Assembly: GCF_000720185.1 (NCBI RefSeq)
Contig: NZ_JOIY01000001.1
Span: forward strand, 62,001 to 126,000
Length of the DNA stretch: 64,000 nucleotides
Reading direction: 5' to 3'
From: Streptomyces sp. NRRL S-340
GTDB lineage: Bacteria; Actinomycetota; Actinomycetes; Streptomycetales; Streptomycetaceae
Part shown: in pieces, positions 32,528-41,913 of the stretch
Position numbering within the stretch: position 1 is the stretch's first letter
How the letters are laid out: each line of letters starts with the position of its first letter
The notes under the pieces: model-generated
Seen by the model: the letters and a program-made list of their open reading frames with translations, nothing else
Told to the model about the DNA's origin: nothing
Database searches by the model: none
Made by a program: the position numbers and the translations under genes

Positions 32528-35368
32528 TCAGTCCTCGGCGGGCGCCTTGGAGGCGGTCGCCTTGGCCGCCGTCTTCTTGGCGGCGGTCGTCTTCTTCGCC
32601 GTGGTGGTCTTCTTCGCCGTGGTCTTCTTGGCCGCCGTCTTCTTCGCGGCCGTGGACGCCGTCTTCTTCGCCGTCGTCTTCTTGGCCGCGGCCTTCTTCG
32701 CGGTCTTCTTGGCCGGGCCCTTGGCGCGCTTCTCCGCCAGCAGCTCGAACCCGCGCTCCGGGGTGATCGACTCGACGCTGTCGCCGGAACGCAGGGTCGC
32801 GTTGGTCTCGCCGTCGGTGACGTACGGGCCGAAGCGCCCGTCCTTGACCACGACCGGCTTCTCGCTGACCGGGTCGGTGCCCAGCTCCTTCAGCGGCGGC
32901 TTGGCCGCCGCGCGACCGCGCTGCTTGGGCTGGGCGTAGATCGCCAGCGCCTCTTCCAGCGTGATCGTGAAGAGCTGGTCCTCGGACTGCAGCGAACGCG
33001 AGTCCGTGCCCTTCTTCAGGTACGGCCCGTACCGGCCGTTCTGCGCGGTGATCTCCACGCCCTCGGCGTCGGTGCCGACGACGCGCGGCAGCGACATCAG
33101 CTTCAACGCGTCGTCGAGGGTCACCGTGTCCAGGGACATCGACTTGAAGAGCGACGCCGTGCGCGGCTTGACGGCGTTCTTGCCCGTCTTCGGGGTGCCC
33201 TCGGGGAGGACCTCCGTGACGTACGGGCCGTAGCGGCCGTCCTTGGCGACGATCTGGTGGCCGGTCACCGGGTCGGCGCCCAGCTCGAAGTCACCGCTCG
33301 GCTTGGCGAGCAGCTCCTCGGCGAGTTCGACGCTCAGCTCGTCCGGGGCGAGGTCGTCCGGGATGTCGGCGCGCTGGTGCTGCTCGGTGTCCTTCTCGCC
33401 GCGCTCGATGTACGGCCCGTAGCGGCCCACGCGCAGCACGATCCCGTTGCCGACCGGGAACGACGACACCTCGCGCGCGTCGATCGCGCCCAGGTCGGTC
33501 ACCAGTTCCTTGAGGCCGCCGAGGTGGTCCCCGTCGCCGTTGCCGGCGTCCGCCGCACCGCCCTCGCCCGTGCCTTCACCGAAGTAGAACCGCTTCAGCC
33601 ACGGCACGGCCCGCGCCTCGCCGCGCGCGATGCGGTCGAGGTCGTCCTCCATGCGGGCGGTGAAGTCGTAGTCGACGAGCCGGCCGAAGTGCTTCTCCAG
33701 CAGGTTCACCACGGCGAAGGAGAGGAAGGACGGCACGAGCGCCGTGCCCTTCTTGAACACGTAGCCGCGGTCGAGGATCGTGCCGATGATCGACGCGTAC
33801 GTCGACGGGCGGCCGATCTCGCGCTCCTCCAGCTCCTTGACCAGGCTGGCCTCGGTGTAGCGGGCCGGGGGCTTGGTGGCGTGCCCGTCGACCGTGATCT
33901 GCTCGGCGCTGAGCGCGTCGCCCTCGGTGACCTGCGGCAGGCGGCGCTCGCGGTCGTCCAGCTCGGCGTTCGGGTCGTCGGCGCCCTCGACGTAGGCCTT
34001 CAGGAAGCCGTGGAAGGTGATCGTCTTGCCGGACGCGCTGAACTCCACGTCCCGGCCGTCGGCCGCCCGGCCACCGATCTTCACGGTGACCGAGTCGCCG
34101 GTCGCGTCCTTCATCTGGGAGGCGACGGTCCGCTTCCAGATCAGCTCGTAGAGCTTGAACTGGTCGCCGGTCAGGCCGGTCTCGGCGGGCGTGCGGAAGC
34201 GGTCGCCCGAGGGACGGATCGCCTCGTGCGCCTCCTGCGCGTTCTTGACCTTGCCCGCGTACGTGCGCGGCTGCGGCGGCAGGTAGTCGGCGCCGTACAG
34301 CTGCGTGACCTGGGCGCGGGCGGCGCTGATCGCCGTGTCGCTCAGGGTGGTGGAGTCCGTACGCATGTACGTGATGTAGCCGTTCTCGTACAGCTTCTGC
34401 GCGATCTGCATGGTGGCCTTGGCGCCGAAGCCGAGCTTGCGGCTGGCCTCCTGCTGCAGCGTCGTCGTACGGAACGGGGCGTACGGCGAGCGGCGGTAGG
34501 GCTTGGACTCGACGGAGCGGACGGAGAAGGACGTCCGCTCCAGTGCGGCGGCGAGCGCACGCGCGTTCGCCTCGTCGAGGTGGAGGGTGTTCGCGCTCTT
34601 CAGCTGCCCCAGCGAGTCGAAGTCACGCCCCTGCGCGACGCGCCGGCCGTCGACCGTCTGGAGCCGCGCGACCAGGGACGACGGGTCCGACGGGTCGCCC
34701 GCGCGGCCGGTCGCGAAGGTACCCGTCAGGTCCCAGTACTCGGCCGAGCGGAAGGCGATGCGCTCGCGCTCCCGTTCGACCACGAGCCGGGTCGCGACGG
34801 ACTGGACACGGCCTGCCGACAGCCGCGGCATGACCTTCTTCCACAGGACCGGCGAGACCTCGTAGCCGTAGAGGCGGTCGAGGATGCGGCGGGTCTCCTG
34901 GGCGTCGACGAGCTTCTGGTTGAGCTGGCGCGGATTGGCGACGGCCGCCCGGATCGCGTCCTTGGTGATCTCGTGGAAGACCATCCGCTTGACGGGGATC
35001 TTCGGCTTCAGCACTTCCTGGAGGTGCCACGCGATGGCCTCGCCCTCGCGGTCCTCATCGGTGGCGAGGAAGAGTTCGTCGGAGTCCTTCAGCAGGTCCT
35101 TGAGCTTCTTGACCTGGGCCTTCTTGTCGGCGTTGACCACATAGATCGGCTGAAAGTCATGTTCTACGTCCACACCGAGGCGGCGGACCTCGCCGGTGTA
35201 CTTCTCGGGGACCTCCGCGGCCCCGTTGGGAAGGTCCCGGATGTGCCCGACGCTCGCTTCGACGACGTAGCCGGGGCCGAGATAGCCCTTGATCGTCTTC
35301 GCCTTGGCAGGCGACTCGACGATGACGAGTCGGCGGCCGCCCTGTGCGGTCTCGCTGGTCGGGGACAA
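32528..35368 (-). CDS. topA: DNA topoisomerase I with lysine-rich tail
   Basis: Type IA topoisomerase of 946 residues that relaxes negative supercoils. The Toprim start RRLVIVESPAKAKTIKGYLG and FLATDEDREGEAIAWH are intact, and the catalytic Tyr lies in GYITYMRTDSTT (about 333). The C-terminal repeats (NGRYGPYLKKG, DGRFGPYVTDG) replace Cys4 zinc fingers. The last 60 residues are KKTAAKK-type Lys/Ala/Thr repeats, known in Streptomyces TopA to raise processivity. Start TTG 35368 was chosen because LSPTSETAQGG matches the family N-terminus as I recall it, with a purine-rich GGAGAGAAGAG upstream; upstream in-frame sequence lacks coding bias. Confidence 0.96.
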   Translation of the reverse strand: MSPTSETAQGGRRLVIVESPAKAKTIKGYLGPGYVVEASVGHIRDLPNGAAEVPEKYTGEVRRLGVDVEHDFQPIYVVNADKKAQVKKLKDLLKDSDELFLATDEDREGEAIAWHLQEVLKPKIPVKRMVFHEITKDAIRAAVANPRQLNQKLVDAQETRRILDRLYGYEVSPVLWKKVMPRLSAGRVQSVATRLVVERERERIAFRSAEYWDLTGTFATGRAGDPSDPSSLVARLQTVDGRRVAQGRDFDSLGQLKSANTLHLDEANARALAAALERTSFSVRSVESKPYRRSPYAPFRTTTLQQEASRKLGFGAKATMQIAQKLYENGYITYMRTDSTTLSDTAISAARAQVTQLYGADYLPPQPRTYAGKVKNAQEAHEAIRPSGDRFRTPAETGLTGDQFKLYELIWKRTVASQMKDATGDSVTVKIGGRAADGRDVEFSASGKTITFHGFLKAYVEGADDPNAELDDRERRLPQVTEGDALSAEQITVDGHATKPPARYTEASLVKELEEREIGRPSTYASIIGTILDRGYVFKKGTALVPSFLSFAVVNLLEKHFGRLVDYDFTARMEDDLDRIARGEARAVPWLKRFYFGEGTGEGGAADAGNGDGDHLGGLKELVTDLGAIDAREVSSFPVGNGIVLRVGRYGPYIERGEKDTEQHQRADIPDDLAPDELSVELAEELLAKPSGDFELGADPVTGHQIVAKDGRYGPYVTEVLPEGTPKTGKNAVKPRTASLFKSMSLDTVTLDDALKLMSLPRVVGTDAEGVEITAQNGRYGPYLKKGTDSRSLQSEDQLFTITLEEALAIYAQPKQRGRAAAKPPLKELGTDPVSEKPVVVKDGRFGPYVTDGETNATLRSGDSVESITPERGFELLAEKRAKGPAKKTAKKAAAKKTTAKKTASTAAKKTAAKKTTAKKTTTAKKTTAAKKTAAKATASKAPAED

Positions 35369-35635
35369 CTTCGCTCTTCTCTCCGGTCGACGCTTGGTCT
35401 CGCTGTGTCTCGCTGGAACCCCCCGGATCTGTGGATTCCCGGGGCCGGGCAGTGCTGACGCTGCGGAGTGTGACGGTACATCCCGCCCCCGTGTCAAACG
35501 GGAAAAGCCCGCAACGGCCACTCGAACGGTAACCCGACTACCGCCCTTCCTGCCGCCCGGAGTGCCGACGGGCCGGTCCGGGCGGACGCGGAAAGTGATC
35601 CACCGGATACGCGGAGCCGGGCACCGCGGCGGTTC

Positions 35636-35833
35636 TCACACGCCCGTCAGGCACCACGCCCCGAGCGCGAGACAGCCCAGGGCGATCACGGTCGCGAGGG
35701 TCACCGACACGGCCTGCTGCACCCCGAGGGCCACCGGCTCCCGACGCCGCGCCCGGAGCACCGTCCACCCCAGCAGGACCGCCCCGAACAGGGCGAACAC
35801 CGTCCCCGTGAAGATCGCCGGACCGCTTTCCAC
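35636..35833 (-). CDS. small two-helix membrane protein
   Basis: A 65-residue protein with two hydrophobic helices (about 8-24 and 38-58) separated by the basic loop RARRREPVALG. GTG 35833 has GGAGGG eight bases upstream, which is good evidence for a real gene. No family recognised. It lies between topA and the methyltransferase gene, on the same strand. Confidence 0.75.
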   Translation of the reverse strand: MESGPAIFTGTVFALFGAVLLGWTVLRARRREPVALGVQQAVSVTLATVIALGCLALGAWCLTGV

Positions 35834-36144
35834 GTGCGTACCCTCCCGCCCCGGATGCCCCCGGTCGGGGAGGCTGGCACCCCTGGGCGACGGGCCGGCC
35901 AACCCCGCGTGAACGCCGGGCGGACCCGCGGACGCGCGGCTCGCGGACGACCACCCGCGAGCCGCCGGCGCTCGCCGGACGGATGACCGAAAAATGGTCG
36001 AAGGGACCGGCCGCGGGAGGGCGGCGGTTGCGTTCCGGGGCGGGCCGGTCACGCGGAGGGGCCGCCTGGGAGGCCCGGCCCTGACCTCGGCCGCCTCCGC
36101 CCGGAGGGCGCCGGGCGGGGGCCGGCCGTACCGAGCGGGTGGTC
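35834..36144. other. spacer between methyltransferase and small membrane protein genes
   Basis: This 311-base gap has no supported gene. A short hairpin (GACC-GAAAAAT-GGTC near 35983-35997) is the only structure noted. Confidence 0.5.
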
Positions 36145-37689
36145 TCAGCCCGCCGGGTTCCAGTCCGCCGGCTCCAGGAAGCCCTGCTCCACCAGCAGCC
36201 GGATCTGCGCCGGGGTCCGGTCGCGCAGCAGGACCGGGTCCTCGCCGACCAGCTGGGCGATGGCGTCCAGGATGCGGCCGGCGCTCAGCGTGCCGTCGCA
36301 CACGCCCGCGAAACCGGCACCGACCGTGTCCACCGTGGTGGCCCGGCGCATGCCGCGGTGCTGCCGCAGCACCACGTGCTCCGGGTCCTCGGCACCGGGC
36401 AGCCCGACCTGCTCCTGCACCACTTCCCGCACGAGCCGGAAGTGCGCGTCGAGCAGCGCCGCGTCATCGTGCTCCCGCAGGTAGTCGAGGCGGTCGAAGT
36501 GCGCGCGCACGGTGTCACCGAGCGGCTGTTCGACCGGGTGCGGCCATTCCTCGGCGGTGACCGAGGGAACGGCGGAGCCCGTCCTGCGCAGGGTGATCCA
36601 GCCGAACCCCACGGCCTTCACCTTGCGCGCCTCGAACTCCTCCAGCCAGGCGTCGTACCGTGCCTGGTACTCCGCCGGGTCGCCGCGGTGGTCACCGGCG
36701 TCCCTCAGCCACAGCTCGGCGTACTGCGTGACGTCCTGCACCTCGCGCTGCACGATCCACGCGTCGCAGCCACGGGGCACCCACGACCTGAGTCTGTCCT
36801 GCCAGTCCTCCCCCTCCACGTGCTGCCAGTTGGCGAGGAACTGGGCGAACCCGCCCTCGCTCAGCCGCTCCCCCGACTGCTGAACGAGCGTGCGGCACAG
36901 ATCGTCCCCGCTCATCCCGCCGTCCCGGTAGGTGAGCCGGGCGCCCGGCGAGATGACGAAGGGCGGGTTGGACACGATCAGGTCGAACGTCTCGTCCTCG
37001 CGGACCGGTTCGAACAGGGAGCCCTGCCGCAGGTCGGCGGCCGGTGCCCCGGACAGGGCGAGGGTGAGGGCGGTGATGTGCAGCGCGCGCGGGTTGAGGT
37101 CGGTCGCGGTCACGCGCGTGGCGTGCCGGCTCGCGTGCAGCGCCTGGATCCCGGAACCGGTGCCGAGGTCGAGCGCGGAGCCGACGGGCGTACGGACCGT
37201 GAGGCCGGCCAGGGTCGTGGAGGCGCCGCCCACACCGAGGACGACACCCTCCTCACGGCTGCCGATGCCGCCCGCGCCGCCGACCGCGCACCCCAGGTCG
37301 GAGACGATGAACCAGTCCTCGCCGTCGAGTCCGCCGTACGGCCGTACGTCCACGGTCGCGGCCACCTCGTCGCCGCCGACCCGGGTCAGCCAGCCGGTCT
37401 CCAGGCAGGCCCCGACGGGCAGGACGTCCGCCACGCGCGCGTGCGGCACGGGCTGCTGCAGCAGGAAGAGCCGGACGAGCACTTCGATCGGCGTGTCCCC
37501 GCGCGTGGCCCGCAGCGCGGGCACGGTCTCGCTGCGGGCGAGCGCGGCGTAGGCGGGCGCACCGAGCAGTTCGAGCAGTCCGTCGGCGGTGAACGACGCG
37601 CCGAGCAGGGCGTCCCGGAGCCGGGCGGCGACCTCCGGACGGTCGGCGGCGGGAAGGGCGGTCGGGGCGGGCAGGCTGGAGTCACTCAC
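36145..37689 (-). CDS. class I SAM-dependent methyltransferase, HemK/PrmC-like
   Basis: The protein has 514 residues. The central Rossmann part has LDLGTGSGIQALHAS (SAM-binding motif I, about 180), TATDLNPRALHITALTLALSG, and the NPPF motif (VSNPPFVIS, about 247) that marks N-methyltransferases acting on amide or amino groups. A 150-residue N-terminal domain precedes it and a 180-residue winged-helix-like C-terminal domain follows. The substrate is not known. GTG 37689 has a weak ribosome site. Confidence 0.88.
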   Translation of the reverse strand: MSDSSLPAPTALPAADRPEVAARLRDALLGASFTADGLLELLGAPAYAALARSETVPALRATRGDTPIEVLVRLFLLQQPVPHARVADVLPVGACLETGWLTRVGGDEVAATVDVRPYGGLDGEDWFIVSDLGCAVGGAGGIGSREEGVVLGVGGASTTLAGLTVRTPVGSALDLGTGSGIQALHASRHATRVTATDLNPRALHITALTLALSGAPAADLRQGSLFEPVREDETFDLIVSNPPFVISPGARLTYRDGGMSGDDLCRTLVQQSGERLSEGGFAQFLANWQHVEGEDWQDRLRSWVPRGCDAWIVQREVQDVTQYAELWLRDAGDHRGDPAEYQARYDAWLEEFEARKVKAVGFGWITLRRTGSAVPSVTAEEWPHPVEQPLGDTVRAHFDRLDYLREHDDAALLDAHFRLVREVVQEQVGLPGAEDPEHVVLRQHRGMRRATTVDTVGAGFAGVCDGTLSAGRILDAIAQLVGEDPVLLRDRTPAQIRLLVEQGFLEPADWNPAG

Positions 37690-37773
37690 GCACCCATTGT
37701 GTCGGCTCCCACCGACATCGCACACGCGCGCACGCCCCGGCTCCCGCACACGCGTACGTCCGGGCGTGCGCGA

Positions 37774-37803
37774 ACGGCCGGCACGCGCGCGCGTGCCGGC
37801 CGT
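37774..37803 (-). terminator. 30-bp perfect palindrome after the lipoprotein gene
   Basis: The 15-base arm ACGGCCGGCACGCGC (37774-37788) is followed directly by its exact complement. It lies about 60 bases beyond the stop of the minus-strand lipoprotein gene and 85 bases before the methyltransferase start. Confidence 0.65.
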
Positions 37804-37865
37804 GTCTCGTCAGGTGCGCCGACGACCCGCCCGGGTCAGCCGGGACCCGCCTCAGAGGCGGCGCA

Positions 37866-38462
37866 TCAGCCGTTCGCCGGTGACGCGGTCGCGGAGGAGG
37901 CGCCGGTCGGGGCGGACTTGCAGCTCGGCTGGGTGGCCATCGCCTTGCCGACGTCGCCCTCCTCGAGGTTCTTGAGCGCGTCGTTCCCGGTCCTGCTCAG
38001 CTTGTCCAGCTGGGTGGCGATGTCCTTGAGCCCGTCCGCGAACTTGGCCTGGTCCTTGGTGTCGAGCTTGTCCACCTGCTCCTTGAGCGAGGCGTACGAG
38101 GCACCGAGGTCGTTCAGTTCCTTGACCGCGTCCTGCTGCTTCTTCCGGCCGCCGTCGACCTCGGGCGCGCCGGCCTTGTTCACGGCGGCGCCGATCGCCT
38201 TGTAGGCGTCGGACATGTCCTGGAAGGCCTGCGCGTCGGTCTCCTGGACCGTCTTCGTCGGGGTGTTGTCCGAGGTCTGCTTCTGGATCGCGGCGCTGGC
38301 GGCCTGGATCTTCTTCGCCTGCGGCTGGACACCGTCGCACACCTGCTTGGCCCAGGTGTTCAGGGCGTCGTTCTTGCCGTCGTCGCTGCTGCCGGAGCAT
38401 CCCGTCAGTGCCAGTGCCAGTACCGCACCGCCGGACAGTGCGGCCGCGAGCTTCTTGTTCAC
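37866..38462 (-). CDS. small secreted lipoprotein, helical
   Basis: Lipoprotein of 198 residues. The signal peptide VNKKLAAALSGGAVLALALTGC ends in a lipobox (ALTGC, Cys about 22). The mature part is helical, rich in K, D, Q and A, with two further Cys (VCDGVQ and PSCKSAP) that could form a disulfide. No enzyme motif is present. GTG 38462 was chosen for GGAAGGG nine bases upstream; ATG 38480 is in frame. Confidence 0.85.
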   Translation of the reverse strand: MNKKLAAALSGGAVLALALTGCSGSSDDGKNDALNTWAKQVCDGVQPQAKKIQAASAAIQKQTSDNTPTKTVQETDAQAFQDMSDAYKAIGAAVNKAGAPEVDGGRKKQQDAVKELNDLGASYASLKEQVDKLDTKDQAKFADGLKDIATQLDKLSRTGNDALKNLEEGDVGKAMATQPSCKSAPTGASSATASPANG

Positions 38463-38770
38463 CGGATCGGTCCCTTCCATGGCTCTCGGCCCCGGAACAT
38501 ACACGCCGTGGGAACGCGGCCAGGGTCCGATCACCCCTTACATGCCGTCTTGCAGCCATTTGCACCAAGCGAGAGAAGGCTCACGACGCACTGGCCGCAG
38601 CGCACGGACACGACTCATGGTCACGACTCGGGGTTCGGGGCGCGCCGGGTGCACGCTCACGGGGACATGGGAGATGGGACACGGAAGACCGCCCACCGGA
38701 CACGCCACGGGCGGGCGGCGCGTCGCACGCGCCGCCCGCCCGCTCCCGAGCCCGGCCTGCCGTACAGCCC
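38463..38770. other. spacer between hppA stop and lipoprotein start
   Basis: This 308-base gap contains the hppA terminator (38709-38741) and the lipoprotein promoter region. No gene seen. Confidence 0.6.
38709..38741 (-). terminator. strong hairpin after hppA
   Basis: GGGCGGGCGGCGCGT (38709-38723) pairs perfectly with ACGCGCCGCCCGCCC (38727-38741) over a CGC loop, 30 bases beyond the hppA stop. Confidence 0.8.
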
Positions 38771-41179
38771 CTACGAGACCACCGCGGGGTCGGCCGGCTT
38801 GGACACCCGTTCGGCACTCTCCTCGTCGTCCCCGACGGCGATCCCGCGCCGCTTGGAGACGTAGACCGAGCCGACGATCACGAGCAGCGCCAGGATCGCG
38901 ATCAGGACCCGTACGCCGATGCTCTTGTCGTGCCCGTAGGAGAACTTGATGACCGCGGGCGCGATGAGCAGCGACACGAGGTTCATCACCTTCAGCAGCG
39001 GGTTGATCGCCGGTCCCGCGGTGTCCTTGAACGGGTCGCCGACCGTGTCGCCGATCACCGTGGCGGCGTGGGCCTCGCTGCCCTTGCCGCCGTGGTGGCC
39101 GTCCTCGACCAGCTTCTTGGCGTTGTCCCAGGCACCGCCGGAGTTGGCGAGGAACACCGCCATGAGGGTGCCCGCGCCGATGGCGCCCGCCAGGTACGCG
39201 CCGAGCGCGCCGACCCCGAGCGTGAACCCGATGAAGATGGGCGCCATCACGGCGAGCAGTCCGGGTGTGGCGAGTTCGCGCAGGGCGTCCTTGGTGCAGA
39301 TGTCGACGACCTTGCCGTACTCCGGCTTCTCGCTGAAGTCCATGATCCCGGGCTTCTCGCGGAACTGCCGCCGCACCTCGAAGACCACCGAACCCGCCGA
39401 CCGCGACACCGCGTTGATCGCCAGCCCCGAGAACAGGAAGACGACCGCGGCACCGGCGATGAGCCCGACCAGGTTGTTGGGCTGTGAGATGTCCATGATC
39501 AAGGTCATCGGCGTACCGGCACCCGAGAGCTTCGCCCCGACGTCCTGCGCGCCGGTGGTGATGGCGTCCCGGTAGGACCCGAAGAGCGCCGACGCCGCCA
39601 GGACCGCGGTGGCGATGGCGATGCCCTTGGTGATCGCCTTGGTGGTGTTGCCGACCGCGTCCAGGTTGGTGAGCACCTGGGCGCCCGCCCCCTCGACGTC
39701 CCCGGACATCTCGGCGATGCCCTGGGCGTTGTCGGAGACCGGACCGAAGGTGTCCATGGCGACGATCACGCCGACCGTGGTGAGCAGACCGGTGCCGGCC
39801 AGCGCCACCGCGAAGAGCGCCAGCATGATCGACGTGCCGCCGAGCAGGAACGCCCCGTACACGCCGAGCCCGATCAGCAGCGCCGTGTAGACGGCCGACT
39901 CCAGGCCGACGGAGATGCCGGCGAGGACGACGGTGGCCGGACCGGTCAGCGACGTCTTGCCGATGTCGCGGACCGGCCGCCTGGTGGTCTCGGTGAAGTA
40001 GCCGGTCAGCTGCTGGATCACGGCGGCCAGCAGGATGCCGATGGCCACCGCGACCAGGGCGAGGATCCGCGGATCGCCGTCCTTGCCGCGGATCGCCGCG
40101 TCGGTGACGCCGGTCAGGCCGGCGTAGGACGACGGCAGATAGGTGTAGACGGCCGCCGCGACCAGGGCGAGCGAGATCACCGCGGAGATGAAGAAGCCGC
40201 GGTTGATCGCGCTCATGCCGCTGCGGTCGGTGCGGCGGGGCGCCACCGCGAAGATGCCGATCATGGCGGTGATCACGCCGATCGCGGGCACCAGCAGGGG
40301 GAAGGCGAGTCCGTCGTTGCCGAAGGCCGCCTTGCCCAGGATGAGCGCGGCGACCAGCGTGACGGCGTACGACTCGAAGAGGTCGGCCGCCATGCCCGCG
40401 CAGTCGCCGACGTTGTCGCCCACGTTGTCGGCGATGGTCGCGGCATTGCGCGGATCGTCCTCCGGAATGCCCTGCTCGACCTTGCCGACCAGGTCGGCGC
40501 CGACGTCGGCGGCCTTGGTGAAGATGCCGCCACCGACACGCATGAACATGGCGATCAGCGCGGCGCCGAGGCCGAAGCCCTCCAGCACCTTCGGCGCGTC
40601 CGCCGCGTAGACCAGCACCACGCAGGAGGCGCCCAGCAGGCCGAGCCCCACCGTGAACATGCCGACGACGCCGCCCGTACGGAAAGCGATCTTCATCGCT
40701 TTGTGCGAGACGGTGGTGAGATCCTTTTCCGGTTCGCCCTGCGCGGGAGTCGCTTCCCGGGCCGCGGCGGCGACGCGCACATTGCTGCGCACGGCAAGCC
40801 ACATGCCGATATAACCCGTGGCGGCCGAGAAACCGGCGCCGATCAGGAAGAACACCGACCGGCCGGCCCGCTGATTCCAGTCGTCGGCGGGCAGCAGCAG
40901 GAGCAGGAAGAACACCACGACGGCGAATACGCCGAGGGTGCGCAACTGGCGGCCGAGATAGGCCTTGGCGCCTTCCTGGACCGCTTCCGCGATCTTCTTC
41001 ATGCTGTCGGTGCCCTCGCCCGCGGCGAGTACCTGGCGCACCAGGATGCCCGCGACCACGAGCGCGGCCAGCGCGACGGCGGCGATCACCGCCACGATGA
41101 TCCGATTGTCGTTGGTCAGCACCGCGGCTGCGAAAGTCGTGGGTTGACCCAACTGATGAGGGGTAGAAAGCCCCGCCAT
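38771..41179 (-). CDS. hppA: K(+)-insensitive membrane-bound proton-translocating pyrophosphatase
   Basis: Integral membrane enzyme of 802 residues with about 16 helices that couples PPi hydrolysis to proton export. Substrate-binding loops are intact: GGGIFTKAADVGADLVGKVEQGIPEDDPRNAATIADNVGDNVGDCAGM, and C-terminally GDTVGDPFKDTAGPAINPL. In GNTTKAITKG a Lys takes the place of the Ala found in K(+)-dependent enzymes, which marks the K(+)-independent class. ATG 41179 has AAGGAGG six bases upstream. A TACAAT -10 lies 43 bases upstream. It can recover energy from the PPi released by AcsA and other ligases. Confidence 0.97.
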   Translation of the reverse strand: MAGLSTPHQLGQPTTFAAAVLTNDNRIIVAVIAAVALAALVVAGILVRQVLAAGEGTDSMKKIAEAVQEGAKAYLGRQLRTLGVFAVVVFFLLLLLPADDWNQRAGRSVFFLIGAGFSAATGYIGMWLAVRSNVRVAAAAREATPAQGEPEKDLTTVSHKAMKIAFRTGGVVGMFTVGLGLLGASCVVLVYAADAPKVLEGFGLGAALIAMFMRVGGGIFTKAADVGADLVGKVEQGIPEDDPRNAATIADNVGDNVGDCAGMAADLFESYAVTLVAALILGKAAFGNDGLAFPLLVPAIGVITAMIGIFAVAPRRTDRSGMSAINRGFFISAVISLALVAAAVYTYLPSSYAGLTGVTDAAIRGKDGDPRILALVAVAIGILLAAVIQQLTGYFTETTRRPVRDIGKTSLTGPATVVLAGISVGLESAVYTALLIGLGVYGAFLLGGTSIMLALFAVALAGTGLLTTVGVIVAMDTFGPVSDNAQGIAEMSGDVEGAGAQVLTNLDAVGNTTKAITKGIAIATAVLAASALFGSYRDAITTGAQDVGAKLSGAGTPMTLIMDISQPNNLVGLIAGAAVVFLFSGLAINAVSRSAGSVVFEVRRQFREKPGIMDFSEKPEYGKVVDICTKDALRELATPGLLAVMAPIFIGFTLGVGALGAYLAGAIGAGTLMAVFLANSGGAWDNAKKLVEDGHHGGKGSEAHAATVIGDTVGDPFKDTAGPAINPLLKVMNLVSLLIAPAVIKFSYGHDKSIGVRVLIAILALLVIVGSVYVSKRRGIAVGDDEESAERVSKPADPAVVS

Positions 41180-41221
41180 TCGTCCTCCTTGACGCTTGGG
41201 CTGAGCTCAAGATGTGGACGG

Positions 41222-41227
41222 ATTGTA
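41222..41227 (-). promoter_or_regulatory. predicted hppA -10 box
   Basis: TACAAT on the minus strand, with a weak -35 (TGTTTA) 17 bases upstream, predicts a transcript start near 41215 and a leader of about 36 bases. Confidence 0.5.
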
Positions 41228-41371
41228 GGTAGCCGGACCTGATCTAAACAGTGTGCGGTAAATGGAATCAGCCTGCACAGGCTCCTCAGCAAATGATCGC
41301 GTGCCCGCCAGGGGCCCGAAAGCGGTAACGCCTCAAAAGCATTGACCCTTGATCCATTATCCGGCTATCGA

Positions 41372-41389
41372 TCGTGAATGAATTCACGA
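41372..41389. promoter_or_regulatory. 18-bp palindrome TCGTGAAT-GA-ATTCACGA
   Basis: Perfect 8-base arms around GA, in an AT-rich island of otherwise GC-rich DNA. It looks like an operator, upstream of the 18-codon frame and hppA on the minus strand. Confidence 0.5.
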
Positions 41390-41452
41390 AATCATGCCGG
41401 GTCTGCGGCCCCGGCGGCCCCGGCGGGCCTGTCCGGCCCATCCCTGGACACA

Positions 41453-41484
41453 CCGAAGGGCCCCGCGGATGCGGGGCCCTTCGG
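41453..41484. terminator. strong 14-bp hairpin
   Basis: CCGAAGGGCCCCGC (41453-41466) pairs perfectly with GCGGGGCCCTTCGG (41471-41484) over GGAT. No annotated gene ends here on the plus strand, and on the minus strand the nearest upstream stop is 430 bases away, so it may end an unrecognised small transcript. Confidence 0.7.
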
Positions 41485-41846
41485 CCGGTACTCACCGGAC
41501 GCGCGGCGAGGGATACGCCGCTCACGGCCGCGCACGGCACACGGGAGCGCGCACGGCCTCAAGGACGCGCGCGCCTCACGAACCGGCATGACTCAGGGAA
41601 GCGGCCCGTCGAACCGGCATGACGCACAGAAGGGCGCGACCCACGGAGGGGCGCGCGGTACAACCGCACCCGGCGGACAGACGGGCGAGCCTCACAGAGG
41701 CGCGGCTCCCAGACGTGCACGCACGCTTCACCGCCGCGCGGCTCGCGAGGGGATCCCTCACACAGGTGTGCAGCTCACGGGCAGGCACGTACGGACCGGC
41801 GTAAGGGGCGCGCGGGATGCCCGCGCGGCCTCGCATCGGATCGAAC

Positions 41847-41894
41847 CGCCTCGGATCCGATCGGATCGGGTCGGATCCGATCGGGTCGAGGCGG
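41847..41894 (-). terminator. repeat-containing hairpin after the anti-sigma gene
   Basis: Outer arms CCGCCTCG (41847-41854) and CGAGGCGG (41887-41894) enclose two copies of CGGATCCGATCGG (41852-41864, 41872-41884), each self-complementary in its GGATCC/GATC core. It starts 20 bases beyond the stop at 41914. Confidence 0.55.
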
Positions 41895-41913
41895 GCCGTC
41901 GACTCGGCGGGGC

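Larger units (their letters stand above)
41180..41913. other. large structured intergenic region between hppA and the anti-sigma gene
   Basis: These 734 bases contain the hppA promoter, an 18-codon frame with AAGGG in front (ATG 41342 to TGA 41286, minus strand, product MLLRRYRFRAPGGHAIIC), an 18-bp palindrome, a very strong hairpin at 41453-41484, and a repeat-rich hairpin after the anti-sigma gene. The segment 41490-41840 shows nothing recognisable. Confidence 0.6.

Noticed and set aside
32462..35458. 998-codon plus-strand open frame opposite topA
   Set aside because: Antisense to topA, which has all catalytic motifs; low-complexity product.
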